Numbered from the stretch's first letter, positions 14,001 to 22,446 are shown. The stretch is DNA of 64,000 bases from Strongylocentrotus droebachiensis (GCA_035222895.1 JAVYIG010000167.1:600501-664500); one strand, 5' to 3'. Translations and numbers: made by a program. The notes: generated by a model not told the origin, from the letters alone.

Positions 14001-17000
14001 TTATAATGATTAGATTGTTATCATTGGTTAATATGTCTTGTGATTGTCTTTGTGTAATAATGAAAACTTGATTTTCTCTCCAGTTTACAGTGATTGTAGG
14101 TTCAAGACTGCTCGGACGGTGGTGCAAGTGCAGGTCGGGGCAGGGAGGTTTCTCTACGTGCCTGTGCCAGAGCTGAGTGCGTGGTGACGTGTGCGCTGCA
14201 TAAATTGTCTACATTTGGCAGGTTTGTAAATTTACCTTGGTGTGGCCTGCAGTATGGAGAGAGATAAGTTTATTACACAAGGGAAAGAGTTTAAGTTGGA
14301 GGGGAATGAATTGAGAACATATGTTGATGAGTGTGTGCGTGAAGCTAGAGATGAACGAGCGGCGGCAAGGAGTGCCGAGGCTGAAGTAGTAGCTCAACAG
14401 ATTAGACTAGAGGAACTAAGGAAAACTAATGGGACGGGACCTAGGTCACAGTCGGGGCACCCACGTAGTAGGCCCAGTATTCCTCCTCTTCCAGTTTTCC
14501 AAGAAGGAAAGGATGATATTGACAGTTATTTGTCTAGGTTTGAGAGACATGCCGTAATTGTAGGGTGGGATAAGTCAGATTGGGCACTCGCAATTTGTGC
14601 TTTGATGTCGGGTAAGGCTTTGGATATTATTTCAAGGCTTACAGTTTCCCAGGTTAAGGAGTATGACATAGTTAAATCCTCACTTCTAAAAGGATATGAT
14701 CTTACGGAAGAAGGGTATAGGACTAAGTTTAGGTATGCTAAACTCCATCAGGGGGAAACCTACGTTCAATATGCCCATAGAATTGAGAAATACTTAGATC
14801 GATGGATTGATCTTAGCTCTTATGATGACAGTGTTGAAGGTCTGAAGAGCCTGCTCATCCAGGAACAGATATTTAACACAAGCAGTAAGGAATTACTAAT
14901 GTTCGTTAAGGAACGTCATCCAGGAAAGCTTACAGAAGTATTAACTCTAGCTGATCAATATAATGATGCTCATACAGATTTGAGGGTAAGAAGGGTGAAA
15001 GCCCAGCAGTCCAGTTCTAACAGTTCAAATAATACTAAGAGTCCAAACAGTTCTACTACAAGTAGTTCAAGTGGTGATAAAAGATCAAGTAGGTCGGAGA
15101 ATCCAACCAACTCTAATCTTTCGAACAAGAAATGTTACACTTGTAATAAATTTGGACATCTTTCTTTCAACTGCCCAAGTGTAAAGAAAGGTCGACGTGA
15201 GATGGGATCAAGTCTCGTCAAAGGCAGGTCAGCAGATGATACATCAGCCAGACATGATGCTGCAGCAGGACCTACTGATTCAAGAGAGACAGCTCATCCA
15301 GATGACTCGAAGGGTTTGAGTCTCATCGTGAGAGAAAACCTCACCGAAGATGGAACCGGAGTGAAGCTAGCATCTGGCGACACCCTCCCGGTACTATCAG
15401 CAGCAGCGAGTGGTTCACCGGTAGAGATGCCAGTCCTCAAGGGAATGGTGAACGGGAAGCTCGTGGATGTTCTACGTGACAGCGGTTGTACGACTGTCAT
15501 TGTTCGGCGAGACTTGGTGTCGGAGGAGCAGTTCACTGGAGAACAGCGGACTTGCTTGCTCATTGATCGGACGATCAGAACCTTCCAAGTTGCAACGATC
15601 GAGCTAGATACACCTTTCTTCACGGGTAAGGCAGAAGCTTTGTGTGTGCTAACCCCCGTTTATGATATTGTACTAGGGAACATTTATGGAGCCCGGCAAC
15701 CAGCTGACCCAGACCAAGACTGGAAGCCAAAAGATCATCAGGCCAACGCAGTAGAGACAAGAGGACAGAAGCGGCAGGCAGGACGTACGAGGCCTCCCCT
15801 TCAAGTACCGGATTCACTGGATGACATTGTGTCTGTGGATGATCTAATCCAGGCCCAGAAGGAGGACAATGCACTGGATGCTTCCAGGAAACTCGCTGGA
15901 AGTGGAGAAAAGAAGATAAGTCGGCAAGGAAACTCTTCTCGTTTTCTCTACAACAAGGGAGTGCTGTACAGAGAATACGTAGACTTGAAACCTGGAGCGG
16001 ACAATATCTTGCAAATAGTGGTGCCTGTTAAGTTGAGAGGACAGGTAATGAGACTCGCTCATGAGTCTATTCTCGGTGGTCATTTTGGAACTAAAAAGAC
16101 CCGTGATAAGATTTTGATGCACTTTTTCTGGCCAGGTATGCATGCAGATATAGTGCGGTATTGTCGGTCATGTGGACCATGTCAGCGTACTTCGCCTAAG
16201 GGGAAGGTTACGAAGGTGCCGCTGGGATCAACCCCTCTCATCGATGAACCTTTTAGACGTGTGGCGATGGACCTGGTTGGACCGATAGAACCTGCTACTA
16301 GTAAAGGTAATCGGTACATTCTTACCGTTGTAGACTATGCTACACGTTACCCAGAAGCTGTAGCACTTCGCAGGATTGATGCACAGACAGTTGCAGAGGC
16401 ACTGATGGACATCTACTCCAGGGTGGGGATACCACGAGAGGTGTTGACAGACCGGGGCAGCCAATTCACATCAGAGTTGATGAAGGAAGTCAGTCGTCTA
16501 TTCTCCATCCGTCAGATGACGACTACACCCTATCATCCCGCTTGCAATGGGCTGGTTGAACGTTTCAACGGTACCTTGAAGTCTATGCTCCGCAAGATGT
16601 GTGAAGAACGACCCAAGGACTGGGGTAGGTATTTGAACCCCCTCTTGTTTGCTTACAGAGAGTCAGTGCAGGAGAGTACGAGATTCTCACCCTTTGAACT
16701 CCTGTTTGGGAGAGCAGTTCGAGGCCCTCTTGCTATCCTACGGGAGCTGTGGACTGGAGAGGTTGATGAACCGGATACCAAGACTACATATCAGTATGTA
16801 TTGGATCTGAAAGACAGGCTGCAATTGACTTGTGAAGTTGCCCAACAGAATCTCAGCAAATCGGCAGAGAGGTACAGGAGACAGTACAATAAGAAAGCAA
16901 AGGAGAGAAAGTTTGAAGTTGATGATGAAGTCCTTCTTCTACTTCCGAGTGACAACAACAAATTGTTGATGCACTGGAAAGGACCCTTCAAGGTGGTAGA

Positions 17001-20000
17001 GAAGAAAGGACAAATGGACTACAGAATTGATAAGGATGGAAAGATAAAAACCTTCCATGCAAATCTTCTGAAGAAGTACTACAGGAGAGAGGAGAGTGCA
17101 GGTGGGTTTGATGTTGCTGGTGTCTCTGTTGTGGATGATGGCTTGTCTGAGGAATGTAGCGAAGGAGAGAATGAAGATGTAAACCATTCTTCGAGAAAGG
17201 ATATTCTTCATCTCCCCAATCTTACCCCAACAGAATCTCTCAGAGATGTGCAGATCAGTCCACATCTAGATGATAACCAGCGTGAGGAGGTCAACTCTCT
17301 TTTACGGGAGTATGAAGAAGTTTTGACTGATATGCCGGGATTGACAAACTTAGGTAAGCATGACATTAAACTCGTCAGTAAGGAACCCATTAAGAGTAAA
17401 CCGTACCCATTACCACATGCTTTGCGAGGTAAGGTGAAGGAGGAGGTTCAGAAGATGATAGACGTTGGCATAGTTGAATCCTCGTCTTCTCCTTATGCAT
17501 CCCCGGTAGTGTTGGTAAAGAAGAAAGATGGGACGATCAGGTTTTGTTGTGATTATCGTAAGTTAAATCAAGTTACCGTAACTGATGCAGAACCGATACC
17601 TGATCAGGAAGAAATATTTGCAAAACTTTCTAGGGCCAAGTATTTCACAAAGATTGATCTAACCAAAGGGTATTGGCAAGTACCCTTAACAGAGGAAGCC
17701 AAGGAATTGACCGCATTTGTGACACCGGATGGTTTGTATCAATTTCGAAGCATGCCATTTGGGCTAGTTAATGCTCCGGCAAGCTTTAGTCGTATCATGA
17801 GGGTTTTGCTCCGTGGCTTGCATGGTGTAGACAATTTCATTGATGATATTTTGATCCATACAGTAAGTTTTGAGGAGCATTTAGATACCCTCCGTGAGGT
17901 GTTCGAGAGACTGAGGAGAGCAAACTTGACGGCGAGGCCTACTAAGTGCACAGTAGGATGTGTAAGTATCGAATTTCTTGGTCATCGAATAGGTCAAGGG
18001 GAGCTTCGACCAGTGCAAGACAAAGTCGATGCAGTTCAGGGAGCTCCGAGACCTAAGACCAAAAAGCAACTTCGATCCTTTCTAGGTCTTGTGGGTTATT
18101 ACAGGCGGTTTGTTCCCAACTTTGCAGCACTAGCAGTACCACTGACTGACCGAACAAAGAAAGGAGAGCCACTTCTAGTGAAATGGGGAGATGCGGAAGA
18201 GGCAGCTTTCACTACCTTGAAGAAGAAACTTGCTAGTGAACCCATCCTCCATCTTCCGGATTTAGATCTTCCTTTCATCCTGAGGACTGATGCCTCAGAT
18301 CATGGTCTCGGTGCAATTCTGCTACAAGAGACGGAAGGGAAGAAGTTCCCTATCGCCTACGCCAGTAGGAAACTTCTCCCAAGAGAGCAGCGCTACTGTG
18401 TTATGGAACGTGAATGCTTAGCAGTAGTCTGGGGTGTTCAGAAGTTCGAACCCTACCTCTACGGCAAGCATTTTGAACTAGAAACTGATCACCAGCCACT
18501 GCAGTGTATCGCGAAATCAAAAGTCGCGAACTCAAGGATTCTGAGATGGGCTCTGGCGCTTCAACCGTACCAGTTTAGCATCACAGCTATCAAGGGCAGT
18601 GAAAACGTCGGTGCAGACTACTTAAGTAGGATACCAGATACCAGTAGTTGATTTCAAGTAAAGCAGGAACAGAAGGTTTTCTTTTAATAATTTTAATGAT
18701 CTTTGTAATTTCCTTTAAACAAATTTTCCTCGTATAGAATGAGAAAACCACTCTGAAACTTTTTCTGAAATTATATAAATTTCTTGAAGGAAGGGGAGAT
18801 ATGTCACAATGTGACTGGGATTTCTTTTTTAAGCAGAGAATGTAATGGACAGGTGTTAGTTGAATAGATGTTGTTGGTGGCAATTTACTAGGTCAACTAA
18901 CTGGGGTCTCTAGTAGAGCAGGTGTCTGTCTTTGTTTGTGTGTGTGGAAAGGATGAGGAGAATGTTAATAGGACAGTTTTGGCATGAGAGGAATACGAAG
19001 AATGTTGAGGTTGTTATTGAGAGAGCCAAAGTGGATTGAAGAGTTAGGGAGGTTTAATCAGATGGCATATGAGATCTCGAGAGGGTCAGACCTTTCAGAA
19101 TTTGGTCTGATTTTGGGAGTGAATGAGGGGTGTTGGCCACGAAGGTAAATGATACAGCCACAGGCTATAAGCATGCTGCTGCTGGCATAGACTTTCCCTA
19201 TACTATGGGACCAGGCAAGAACCAGGCAGCACAGGCCGACGTGGTAGAAGCCTCATCAGCCCTCGCCTCATCTTGAATCATTGTTTGAACATCGGAACTG
19301 GACAAGCTGGGCTCGTAGCCATAATCCTAGGCACCATCAATGAATGGACATGTGTTCGTAGTCGGCACGCTCAGGCAACCTACTCGCGTCAAGTCGTTGA
19401 GTCAACGCCCAGTGCTGTCGTACACCGGTCAGGCTTAGCAGGTCATGCATCATCGCACCGGGTTTCTACATACACCAGAGTATTTCGTTCCGCCTATTCA
19501 GAAACAGGAAGAGGTGGTATTTACGAACTCTAAATCGGGACTCTTTAACCCACAGCAGTTTACTTTATATACAAGGACCGGGCTAGAGTCGGTGGGTGAT
19601 TGATTGTATGTTATACCGCAAAGGATGACTTGGTCATCAGGTAATCTATTTTCCTTGGGAAATATATAAGTGTTGGAACCGGGAAGTATGGAGTGATACA
19701 TTGGGATATAATCGAGTACCGATAAGACGATATATACAGTGTTAGGATATACTCCTATACTCTAATTTCATAGTGATTCCAAATCACTTACTTTGTCATT
19801 TATTTGCATGTTTATTTATATTGAGCCGATGGCTCTTAAATAAACTATTTGTACACTATATTTTACTCTTGAAGTTGCTTGATTTTCTTGTGATACATAC
19901 TCATGTCATCAGAATCTAATTTATCGTCAGACCATAGTAATTTACAGTATTTAAATCTGACAGTCAGTTATGACCTAAGGACATAGGTCCCCTAGTTAAT

Positions 20001-20277
20001 TATCATAGTAGCACACACATGCTTTAGCAGTCACGCAAAACAAACACTCGCAAATTATTATTCAATAAAATCTGATAATGTATACTATTATTTAGATTTA
20101 TTAGGAATAATCATTGTCAAAATTATTCGATAAATTGGGATAAAAATAATTATTCCACCTTTATGACCAACAGTGTATAAGAAATACGTGCACCCACCCT
20201 ACGCACGCATACACTGACACGCAGGTACACACGTACACGCTTCTAGTTTTATCGAGGACTTGTATGCGCACATCAGT

Positions 20278-20310
<33 letters not shown>

Positions 20311-21241
20311 CACCCCAAACACACACCCCCTCACACAAATACAAAAAACACACGCACAGACCAATATTCGAATGTAATAAAATATGAGATCCACCAAAAT
20401 TACGGATGACATCATTTATCATGTGTTTAAATGGAAAATATGTCAAAAAGTAAAATAAAACTCGAGTTTGTATTTAAATAAAACTCTCCACATTCAAGGG
20501 CATTGAAAAGTAGTCAATTTGAATGGAGAATAAAGACATATTTCGTAATGTGGGATGATTAGCTACGTACTGTAACACTCGAGATTATCAACCCTGCTCT
20601 AATAACAGTATTTGAAAATTGGTTCTGTGAGATGTCTAAGAGATGGCGCTGTATAATAAACAGTACGCTAGGGCAGAAGGTTCATTAGTTCAGTACCGCT
20701 TTTAAATGGCTTATTAGGGTAAAACGACGTTTTTGTTTTTTTTCACAGAGAAGGTAGAAATGTTTCTCATGAGGCAATCGACAACATAGCGTTTGAGAAC
20801 GGAGAAAAGGGTGAGAAAACGTTTAAAACCAGTCAAATTTTATAACGATGAAGACTACGAACAACAAACATGATGTAAAATTCTTCGACACTTTACATCA
20901 AAAGTGAAGATACTTTGGCTTTGAACGTAGGTAAACAAACACAGAAATAACTCTCATAATCATACAAAATACTATTATACTAAGTGATAAACATTTTTCC
21001 AAAAACTGTACAATACATCGTAACTATCAAATGTATTATTGTGTAGTAATTGATTAATGTAGAAGTGTATTTTTCAAAGGAAACAATATAAGCTGAATAA
21101 TTCTCCCTGATCAGATTCTTGCTATAGGCATACTAACTTAATAGATGTTTTAAATCGCACCTCTAAAAGCTGACGCTTTTTTAAATTGTAAATTCACCTC
21201 TCCCTCCCACACAGAGACGCACACACACACACGCATACACG

Positions 21242-21276
<35 letters not shown>

Positions 21277-21667
21277 TTATAAGCTGATGGTAAATATTAT
21301 TCACTTTTCACGTTTTATATTTCCAAAGAAATTCAGAAAAGATCATCCAAAGGTATCATTAATCCTGTTTTAGAGTGTGACAGGTTCCTTGCATTTGACC
21401 TTTCAAGTTATTAGAAGACTTGTGTTAATATTTTTTTATTTTTTATAATAACACAGCATTCCCTGACGTTGGTATAGCGCGTATGGCGCGATTTTTAAGG
21501 ATTAGTAGAAGTAATAGTAGTAGAAGCATATCATTTCATTGTTATTATTATATTTATTATCAATACTTTTTATTATCAGTATTATTATATACTTTATATT
21601 TTCACAGAATTATCTGTCTTCCGATGACTTCGATGAAAGATTGTATGCATCTACTCTGGACATGTGA
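2275..21667 (+). CDS. Gene 1: Ig-domain transmembrane receptor, 5-prime incomplete, kinase-less
   Basis: This is a paralogue of gene 2. Visible exons: Ig2 2275-2583, Ig3 3180-3443, stalk exons 4200-4241, 7518-7550, 9290-9331, 9899-9931 and 10277-10318, TM 10912-11055, juxtamembrane 12280-12310 and 20749-20810, and a terminal exon 21608-21667. The signal peptide and first Ig exon must lie left of the window. None of the seven kinase exons of gene 2 has a counterpart in the 797 bases between 20810 and 21608. The juxtamembrane exon ends in phase 1 but the terminal exon was built for phase 0, so direct splicing would add only about six residues before a stop. The juxtamembrane tyrosine of gene 2 is phenylalanine here. 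The product would be a membrane-anchored Ig protein without a kinase: a decoy or co-receptor, or a decaying copy. One intron carries a 7.2-kb retrotransposon. Transcription is not known. Confidence 0.7.
2584..3179 (+). other. Gene 1 intron between Ig2 and Ig3
   Basis: Between about 2793 and 2910 a short word of the form gaccgacagcccaatag recurs imperfectly as a small tandem repeat. The rest is unremarkable AT-rich intron, ending in a pyrimidine-rich acceptor before 3180. Confidence 0.6.
3180..3443 (+). CDS. Gene 1 exon: third Ig domain
   Basis: Phase 1-1 exon of 264 bases, the same length as its paralogues at 29293 and 54058. Acceptor cttccag, donor gtaagt. Encodes LTVSCNTND with the first Cys and EFTCVGGNYLGNT with the second. 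The usual core Trp is replaced by an aromatic in SFYIYSN. Membrane-proximal Ig-like domain. Confidence 0.85.
3719..3773 (+). pseudogene. Gene 1 stalk exon type 1, broken by a C-run/A-run
   Basis: The acceptor aaccgcag and the first 16 exon bases match the intact type 1 exons at 7518 and 9899. The rest of the exon and its donor are replaced by about 15 C then about 26 A. Downstream intron sequence (tactgtacgttattttgc) resumes the homology. The copy cannot be spliced as an exon in the usual way. Confidence 0.75.
3774..4199 (+). other. Gene 1 intron within stalk module 1
   Basis: Intronic copy of the stalk module. Parts recur at about 10110-10276 and, decayed, at about 22220-22410. Contains a GA-rich patch near 3903-3920. 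No other feature. Confidence 0.55.
4200..4241 (+). CDS. Gene 1 stalk exon type 2, copy 1
   Basis: A 42-base phase 1-1 exon with acceptor tatcag and donor gtaaga. Adds about 14 residues rich in Thr and Ser to the extracellular stalk. Homologous to 9290-9331 and 10277-10318. Confidence 0.65.
4242..7517 (+). other. Long gene 1 intron with several repeats
   Basis: Holds (AC)n/(AT)n at 4581-4612, a palindromic element at about 5296-6065, and a block at 6060-6420 shared with the stalk-TM introns of genes 2 and 3 (35717-36080, 61450-61800). Near 6640-7020 a stretch ends in an ATAATAAT tail and could be the 3-prime end of a decayed retroelement (low confidence). From about 7130 the sequence is the start of stalk module 2. 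No host exon recognised apart from the flanking ones. Confidence 0.5.
5296..6065. repeat. Palindromic element with a tRNA-like segment
   Basis: Positions 5901-6065 form a near-perfect palindrome. Arms of about 75 bases run from agtattaatgactgctt inward to a gcacg-centred loop. Upstream, 5755-5838 resembles a tRNA gene head, with an A-box-like tggacaagtggtgtaagg and a B-box-like gagttcgactctc followed by A-rich sequence, suggesting a tRNA-derived SINE piece. The outer boundary at 5296 is a guess. Confidence 0.55.
7518..7550 (+). CDS. Gene 1 stalk exon type 1, copy 2
   Basis: A 33-base phase 1-1 exon with acceptor accgcag and donor gtatgt. Encodes a short Thr/Pro-rich piece ending PTESNT. Nearly the same as 9899-9931; the first copy at 3719 is destroyed. 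Confidence 0.65.
7769..8184. mobile_element. hAT-like MITE with long G and T homopolymers
   Basis: Ends are caggcgcggatccagg and its imperfect inverse cctggatccgccactg. It is flanked by an exact 8-base duplication ggctcaag at 7761-7768 and 8185-8192. An 8-bp duplication and ends starting CAG fit hAT. The interior is internally duplicated: two blocks of G-run, then T-run, then cccgaaaatttgaaaatcgc. Related to 53043-53383. Non-coding; frames across the G runs are artefacts. Confidence 0.82.
8658..9022. repeat. Two-copy imperfect tandem repeat, about 185 bp per unit
   Basis: Each unit starts attaaccgtatcagacatct, continues through gcagggcaatt and cgggtgaaaaaaatat, and ends near caaatat. Copy 1 is about 8658-8843 and copy 2 about 8844-9022. 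Spot comparison shows scattered substitutions and small indels. Confidence 0.75.
9290..9331 (+). CDS. Gene 1 stalk exon type 2, copy 2
   Basis: A 42-base phase 1-1 exon with acceptor tatcag and donor gtaaga; open in frame. Homologous to 4200-4241 and 10277-10318. Confidence 0.65.
9332..9898 (+). other. Gene 1 intron between stalk modules 2 and 3
   Basis: From about 9600 this intron repeats 7230-7517 closely (shared aataatgtgtattagtatt and the following 290 bases). This marks the border of a duplicated stalk module. Confidence 0.65.
9899..9931 (+). CDS. Gene 1 stalk exon type 1, copy 3
   Basis: A 33-base phase 1-1 exon with acceptor atccgtag and donor gtatgt. Thr-rich and intact in frame. 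Confidence 0.65.
10277..10318 (+). CDS. Gene 1 stalk exon type 2, copy 3
   Basis: A 42-base phase 1-1 exon with acceptor tatcag and donor gtaaga; encodes a Thr/Ser-rich piece ending SSTESEG. Last stalk exon before the TM exon. Confidence 0.65.
10319..10911 (+). other. Gene 1 intron before the TM exon
   Basis: Short (593 bases) compared with genes 2 and 3. It lacks the G-rich minisatellite found at the same place in both. Its end, gatgatttcatctataagcttg onward, matches the end of the same intron in gene 3. Confidence 0.7.
10912..11055 (+). CDS. Gene 1 exon: transmembrane helix
   Basis: A 144-base phase 1-1 exon. A short Cys-containing linker (PCTCVPTG) is followed by a hydrophobic segment of about 24 residues (GIAVLVILLVASVIINIIQF) and the stop-transfer residues MLRRHETR. 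Acceptor atccag, donor gtgact. Paralogous exons are at 38387 and 62883. Confidence 0.88.
11056..12279 (+). other. Gene 1 intron after the TM exon, with a tRNA-like SINE fragment
   Basis: Positions 11200-11345 on the minus strand contain an A-box-like tagcagtagagcagtgg and a B-box ggttcgaagcc, as in tRNA-derived SINEs. The rest is AT-rich and without recognised genes. Confidence 0.55.
12280..12310 (+). CDS. Gene 1 exon: juxtamembrane 1
   Basis: A 31-base exon, phase 1 in and phase 2 out, encoding GFDESQKTVS. Acceptor tttttacag, donor gttagt. Paralogues at 39691-39721 and 63424-63454 have the same length. Confidence 0.8.
12790..13950 (+). repeat. 5-prime LTR of the retrotransposon
   Basis: Begins tgtcacaatg and ends aaatctgaca. 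An aataaa at 13825-13830 is a candidate polyadenylation signal, which would place R near there. Short open frames inside are not supported as genes: both LTRs carry them identically simply because the LTRs are copies. Confidence 0.93.
13951..14241 (+). promoter_or_regulatory. Retrotransposon leader with probable primer-binding site
   Basis: Immediately after the LTR the sequence reads tattggtgaccacgaaggga. A tRNA primer site normally starts at or within a few bases of the LTR with tgg, and here tgg starts at 13954. The primer tRNA was not identified. The rest is untranslated leader to the gag start. Confidence 0.6.
14242..18651 (+). CDS. Gag-pol polyprotein, domain order gag-PR-IN-RT-RH
   Basis: One uninterrupted frame of 1469 residues. 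Gag covers about 1-290 and ends in a CX2CX4HX4C zinc knuckle (Cys298, Cys301, His306, Cys311). The aspartic protease motif is DSG at 413-415. Integrase comes next: HHCC zinc finger from His607, and DDE triad Asp677, Asp737, Glu773 with the standard 35-residue D-E spacing. Reverse transcriptase follows, with FIDD at 1199-1202, then RNase H with Asp1350, Glu1391 and Asp1416. Placing integrase before RT is the copia-like order, while the sequences are gypsy-like; this defines the Gmr1 group described from deuterostomes. There is no stop or frameshift between gag and pol. Met at 14242 is the first in frame; a second Met four codons later (14254) is an alternative start. All catalytic residues checked are present, so the copy may be active. 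Confidence 0.93.
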   Translation: MACSMERDKFITQGKEFKLEGNELRTYVDECVREARDERAAARSAEAEVVAQQIRLEELRKTNGTGPRSQSGHPRSRPSIPPLPVFQEGKDDIDSYLSRFERHAVIVGWDKSDWALAICALMSGKALDIISRLTVSQVKEYDIVKSSLLKGYDLTEEGYRTKFRYAKLHQGETYVQYAHRIEKYLDRWIDLSSYDDSVEGLKSLLIQEQIFNTSSKELLMFVKERHPGKLTEVLTLADQYNDAHTDLRVRRVKAQQSSSNSSNNTKSPNSSTTSSSSGDKRSSRSENPTNSNLSNKKCYTCNKFGHLSFNCPSVKKGRREMGSSLVKGRSADDTSARHDAAAGPTDSRETAHPDDSKGLSLIVRENLTEDGTGVKLASGDTLPVLSAAASGSPVEMPVLKGMVNGKLVDVLRDSGCTTVIVRRDLVSEEQFTGEQRTCLLIDRTIRTFQVATIELDTPFFTGKAEALCVLTPVYDIVLGNIYGARQPADPDQDWKPKDHQANAVETRGQKRQAGRTRPPLQVPDSLDDIVSVDDLIQAQKEDNALDASRKLAGSGEKKISRQGNSSRFLYNKGVLYREYVDLKPGADNILQIVVPVKLRGQVMRLAHESILGGHFGTKKTRDKILMHFFWPGMHADIVRYCRSCGPCQRTSPKGKVTKVPLGSTPLIDEPFRRVAMDLVGPIEPATSKGNRYILTVVDYATRYPEAVALRRIDAQTVAEALMDIYSRVGIPREVLTDRGSQFTSELMKEVSRLFSIRQMTTTPYHPACNGLVERFNGTLKSMLRKMCEERPKDWGRYLNPLLFAYRESVQESTRFSPFELLFGRAVRGPLAILRELWTGEVDEPDTKTTYQYVLDLKDRLQLTCEVAQQNLSKSAERYRRQYNKKAKERKFEVDDEVLLLLPSDNNKLLMHWKGPFKVVEKKGQMDYRIDKDGKIKTFHANLLKKYYRREESAGGFDVAGVSVVDDGLSEECSEGENEDVNHSSRKDILHLPNLTPTESLRDVQISPHLDDNQREEVNSLLREYEEVLTDMPGLTNLGKHDIKLVSKEPIKSKPYPLPHALRGKVKEEVQKMIDVGIVESSSSPYASPVVLVKKKDGTIRFCCDYRKLNQVTVTDAEPIPDQEEIFAKLSRAKYFTKIDLTKGYWQVPLTEEAKELTAFVTPDGLYQFRSMPFGLVNAPASFSRIMRVLLRGLHGVDNFIDDILIHTVSFEEHLDTLREVFERLRRANLTARPTKCTVGCVSIEFLGHRIGQGELRPVQDKVDAVQGAPRPKTKKQLRSFLGLVGYYRRFVPNFAALAVPLTDRTKKGEPLLVKWGDAEEAAFTTLKKKLASEPILHLPDLDLPFILRTDASDHGLGAILLQETEGKKFPIAYASRKLLPREQRYCVMERECLAVVWGVQKFEPYLYGKHFELETDHQPLQCIAKSKVANSRILRWALALQPYQFSITAIKGSENVGADYLSRIPDTSS
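18802..19962 (+). repeat. 3-prime LTR of the retrotransposon
   Basis: Same length and ends as the 5-prime LTR, preceded by the purine tract. Followed by gtcag, the target duplication. Confidence 0.93.
20178..20748 (+). other. Gene 1 intron, right part
   Basis: Starts with an ac-rich stretch and (CA)n at 20278-20310, homologous in position to the ac-rich tracts at 39800 and 63525. It then matches intron sequence preceding the 40173 exon of gene 2 (ggaaa...gattagctacgtact). Confidence 0.65.
20749..20810 (+). CDS. Gene 1 exon: juxtamembrane 2, tyrosine lost
   Basis: A 62-base exon, phase 2 in and phase 1 out, encoding EGRNVSHEAIDNIAFENGEK. Gene 2 has a Tyr where this copy has Phe, and it is nine bases longer. 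Acceptor ttcacag, donor gtgaga. Confidence 0.8.
20811..21607 (+). other. Gene 1 intron at the site of the kinase deletion
   Basis: The first about 150 bases match the start of the corresponding gene 2 intron (40244-40400). The end is TAT/ATT-rich, like the last intron of gene 2. Nothing in between resembles any kinase exon. Contains (AC)n at 21220-21274. A potential acceptor acacag at about 21462 exists, but no exon could be established. Confidence 0.65.
21608..21667 (+). CDS. Gene 1 terminal exon homologue
   Basis: Matches gene 2 46735-46800. In the phase 0 frame it reads NYLSSDDFDERLYASTLDM then tga. The upstream exon of gene 1 delivers phase 1, so unless an unseen exon restores the frame the ribosome would read a different short tail with a stop after about six codons. 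Confidence 0.6.
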   Translation, partial: NYLSSDDFDERLYASTLDM

Positions 21668-22409
21668 ATTAAAGTCTTGTTCAGATAAATCGCGGCGGTA
21701 TTTTCATGATAACATAAACTGTAAATATGTTCACATTTCTTTCTAATAACACGTAGATAAGTGAATACGCGTAGGACCTTTGTAGCAACCGATCACATAC
21801 ATTTAACAGCACATTCTCATGAATTTCTGCCGGTTATATTGTGTATATTATGTGTGAAACTTACTTCTAATTTACCTTACAACGTTTGTCAATGTTTGTG
21901 TTATTACATAGTATTGTTAAATGTGAATGACCACATACTCCCTTTTCTTCTGTCTTTTCTTGACACTCCCTCTTCTCTTTCACTCTCTCAATCGCTCTCT
22001 CCCTCTCTTTCCCTCCATGCCTTTTCTTCCGTTATCTCTGTCAATCCATCTCTCTCTCTCTCTCCATTTCACTTGCATTTTTAAAACATGGAGCTTGCTT
22101 ATAACTAACTCTTCCTTTTTCAGTCATCATTTACATCGCACTATACTATTTTGGACCTTCATCTATTCATTTACAACGTATACTTCTCGCTTAATAACAG
22201 ACTGTTATGTGTGTATTACATATAATATTAGGAAAATCCAAAATGTTGGAATACTCATTTACACTTTTTTTGGTTTTCTCTGATTGTTTGTTTGTTTTCT
22301 GCTATGACGACTAATATCTCATCTATTTTAATACACTGCCATTTAAAATATTCATTTTATTCCACAATTCATGAGAAGTATATTCATCTCTTTTGATATC
22401 AACGATATT

Positions 22410-22446
22410 GACTACTAGCCATACTGCTATAGAATCAGAAAGAGGT
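22410..22446 (+). pseudogene. Orphan decayed stalk exon type 2 downstream of gene 1
   Basis: Intron and exon sequence from about 22220 to 22680 matches 4041-4480, including the type 2 exon and its gtaaga donor. The acceptor tatcag has become tatcaa and the exon carries an in-frame stop (tag in tactagcc). It lies beyond the terminal exon of gene 1, so it cannot serve that gene. Confidence 0.65.

Larger units (their letters stand above)
12790..19962 (+). mobile_element. Gmr1-like Ty3/gypsy LTR retrotransposon, apparently complete
   Basis: Two 1161-base LTRs (12790-13950 and 18802-19962) of exactly equal length, TG...CA ends, and a 5-base target duplication gtcag at 12785-12789 and 19963-19967. 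Between them lie a leader, one long gag-pol frame and a purine-rich tract (aaggaaggggagat, to 18800) directly before the 3-prime LTR. The LTRs look identical wherever compared, so the insertion is recent. It is in the same orientation as host gene 1, within an intron between its two juxtamembrane exons. No env-like frame is present. Confidence 0.93.
12353..20177. mobile_element. TA-flanked palindromic MITE split by an LTR retrotransposon
   Basis: The ends tacactgttggt (12353) and accaacagtgta (to 20177) are inverse copies flanked by TA at 12351-12352 and 20178-20179. The inverted homology runs about 165 bases inward on each side, through gcgtgactgctaaagcatgtg and its complement near 20018-20038. 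Without the 7173-base retrotransposon and its 5-bp duplication, the element is about 650 bases long. TA duplication and palindromic structure suggest a Tc1/mariner-type MITE. Confidence 0.75.

Noticed and set aside
15294..17390. Several antisense frames within gag-pol
   Set aside because: They are shadows of the strongly supported sense frame, with no promoter or known product.
21462..21607. Extra gene 1 exon after acacag at 21462 bridging the frame
   Set aside because: Neither of the two nearby gt sites (15 or 24 bases on) gives the phase needed by the terminal exon, and nothing similar exists in gene 2.
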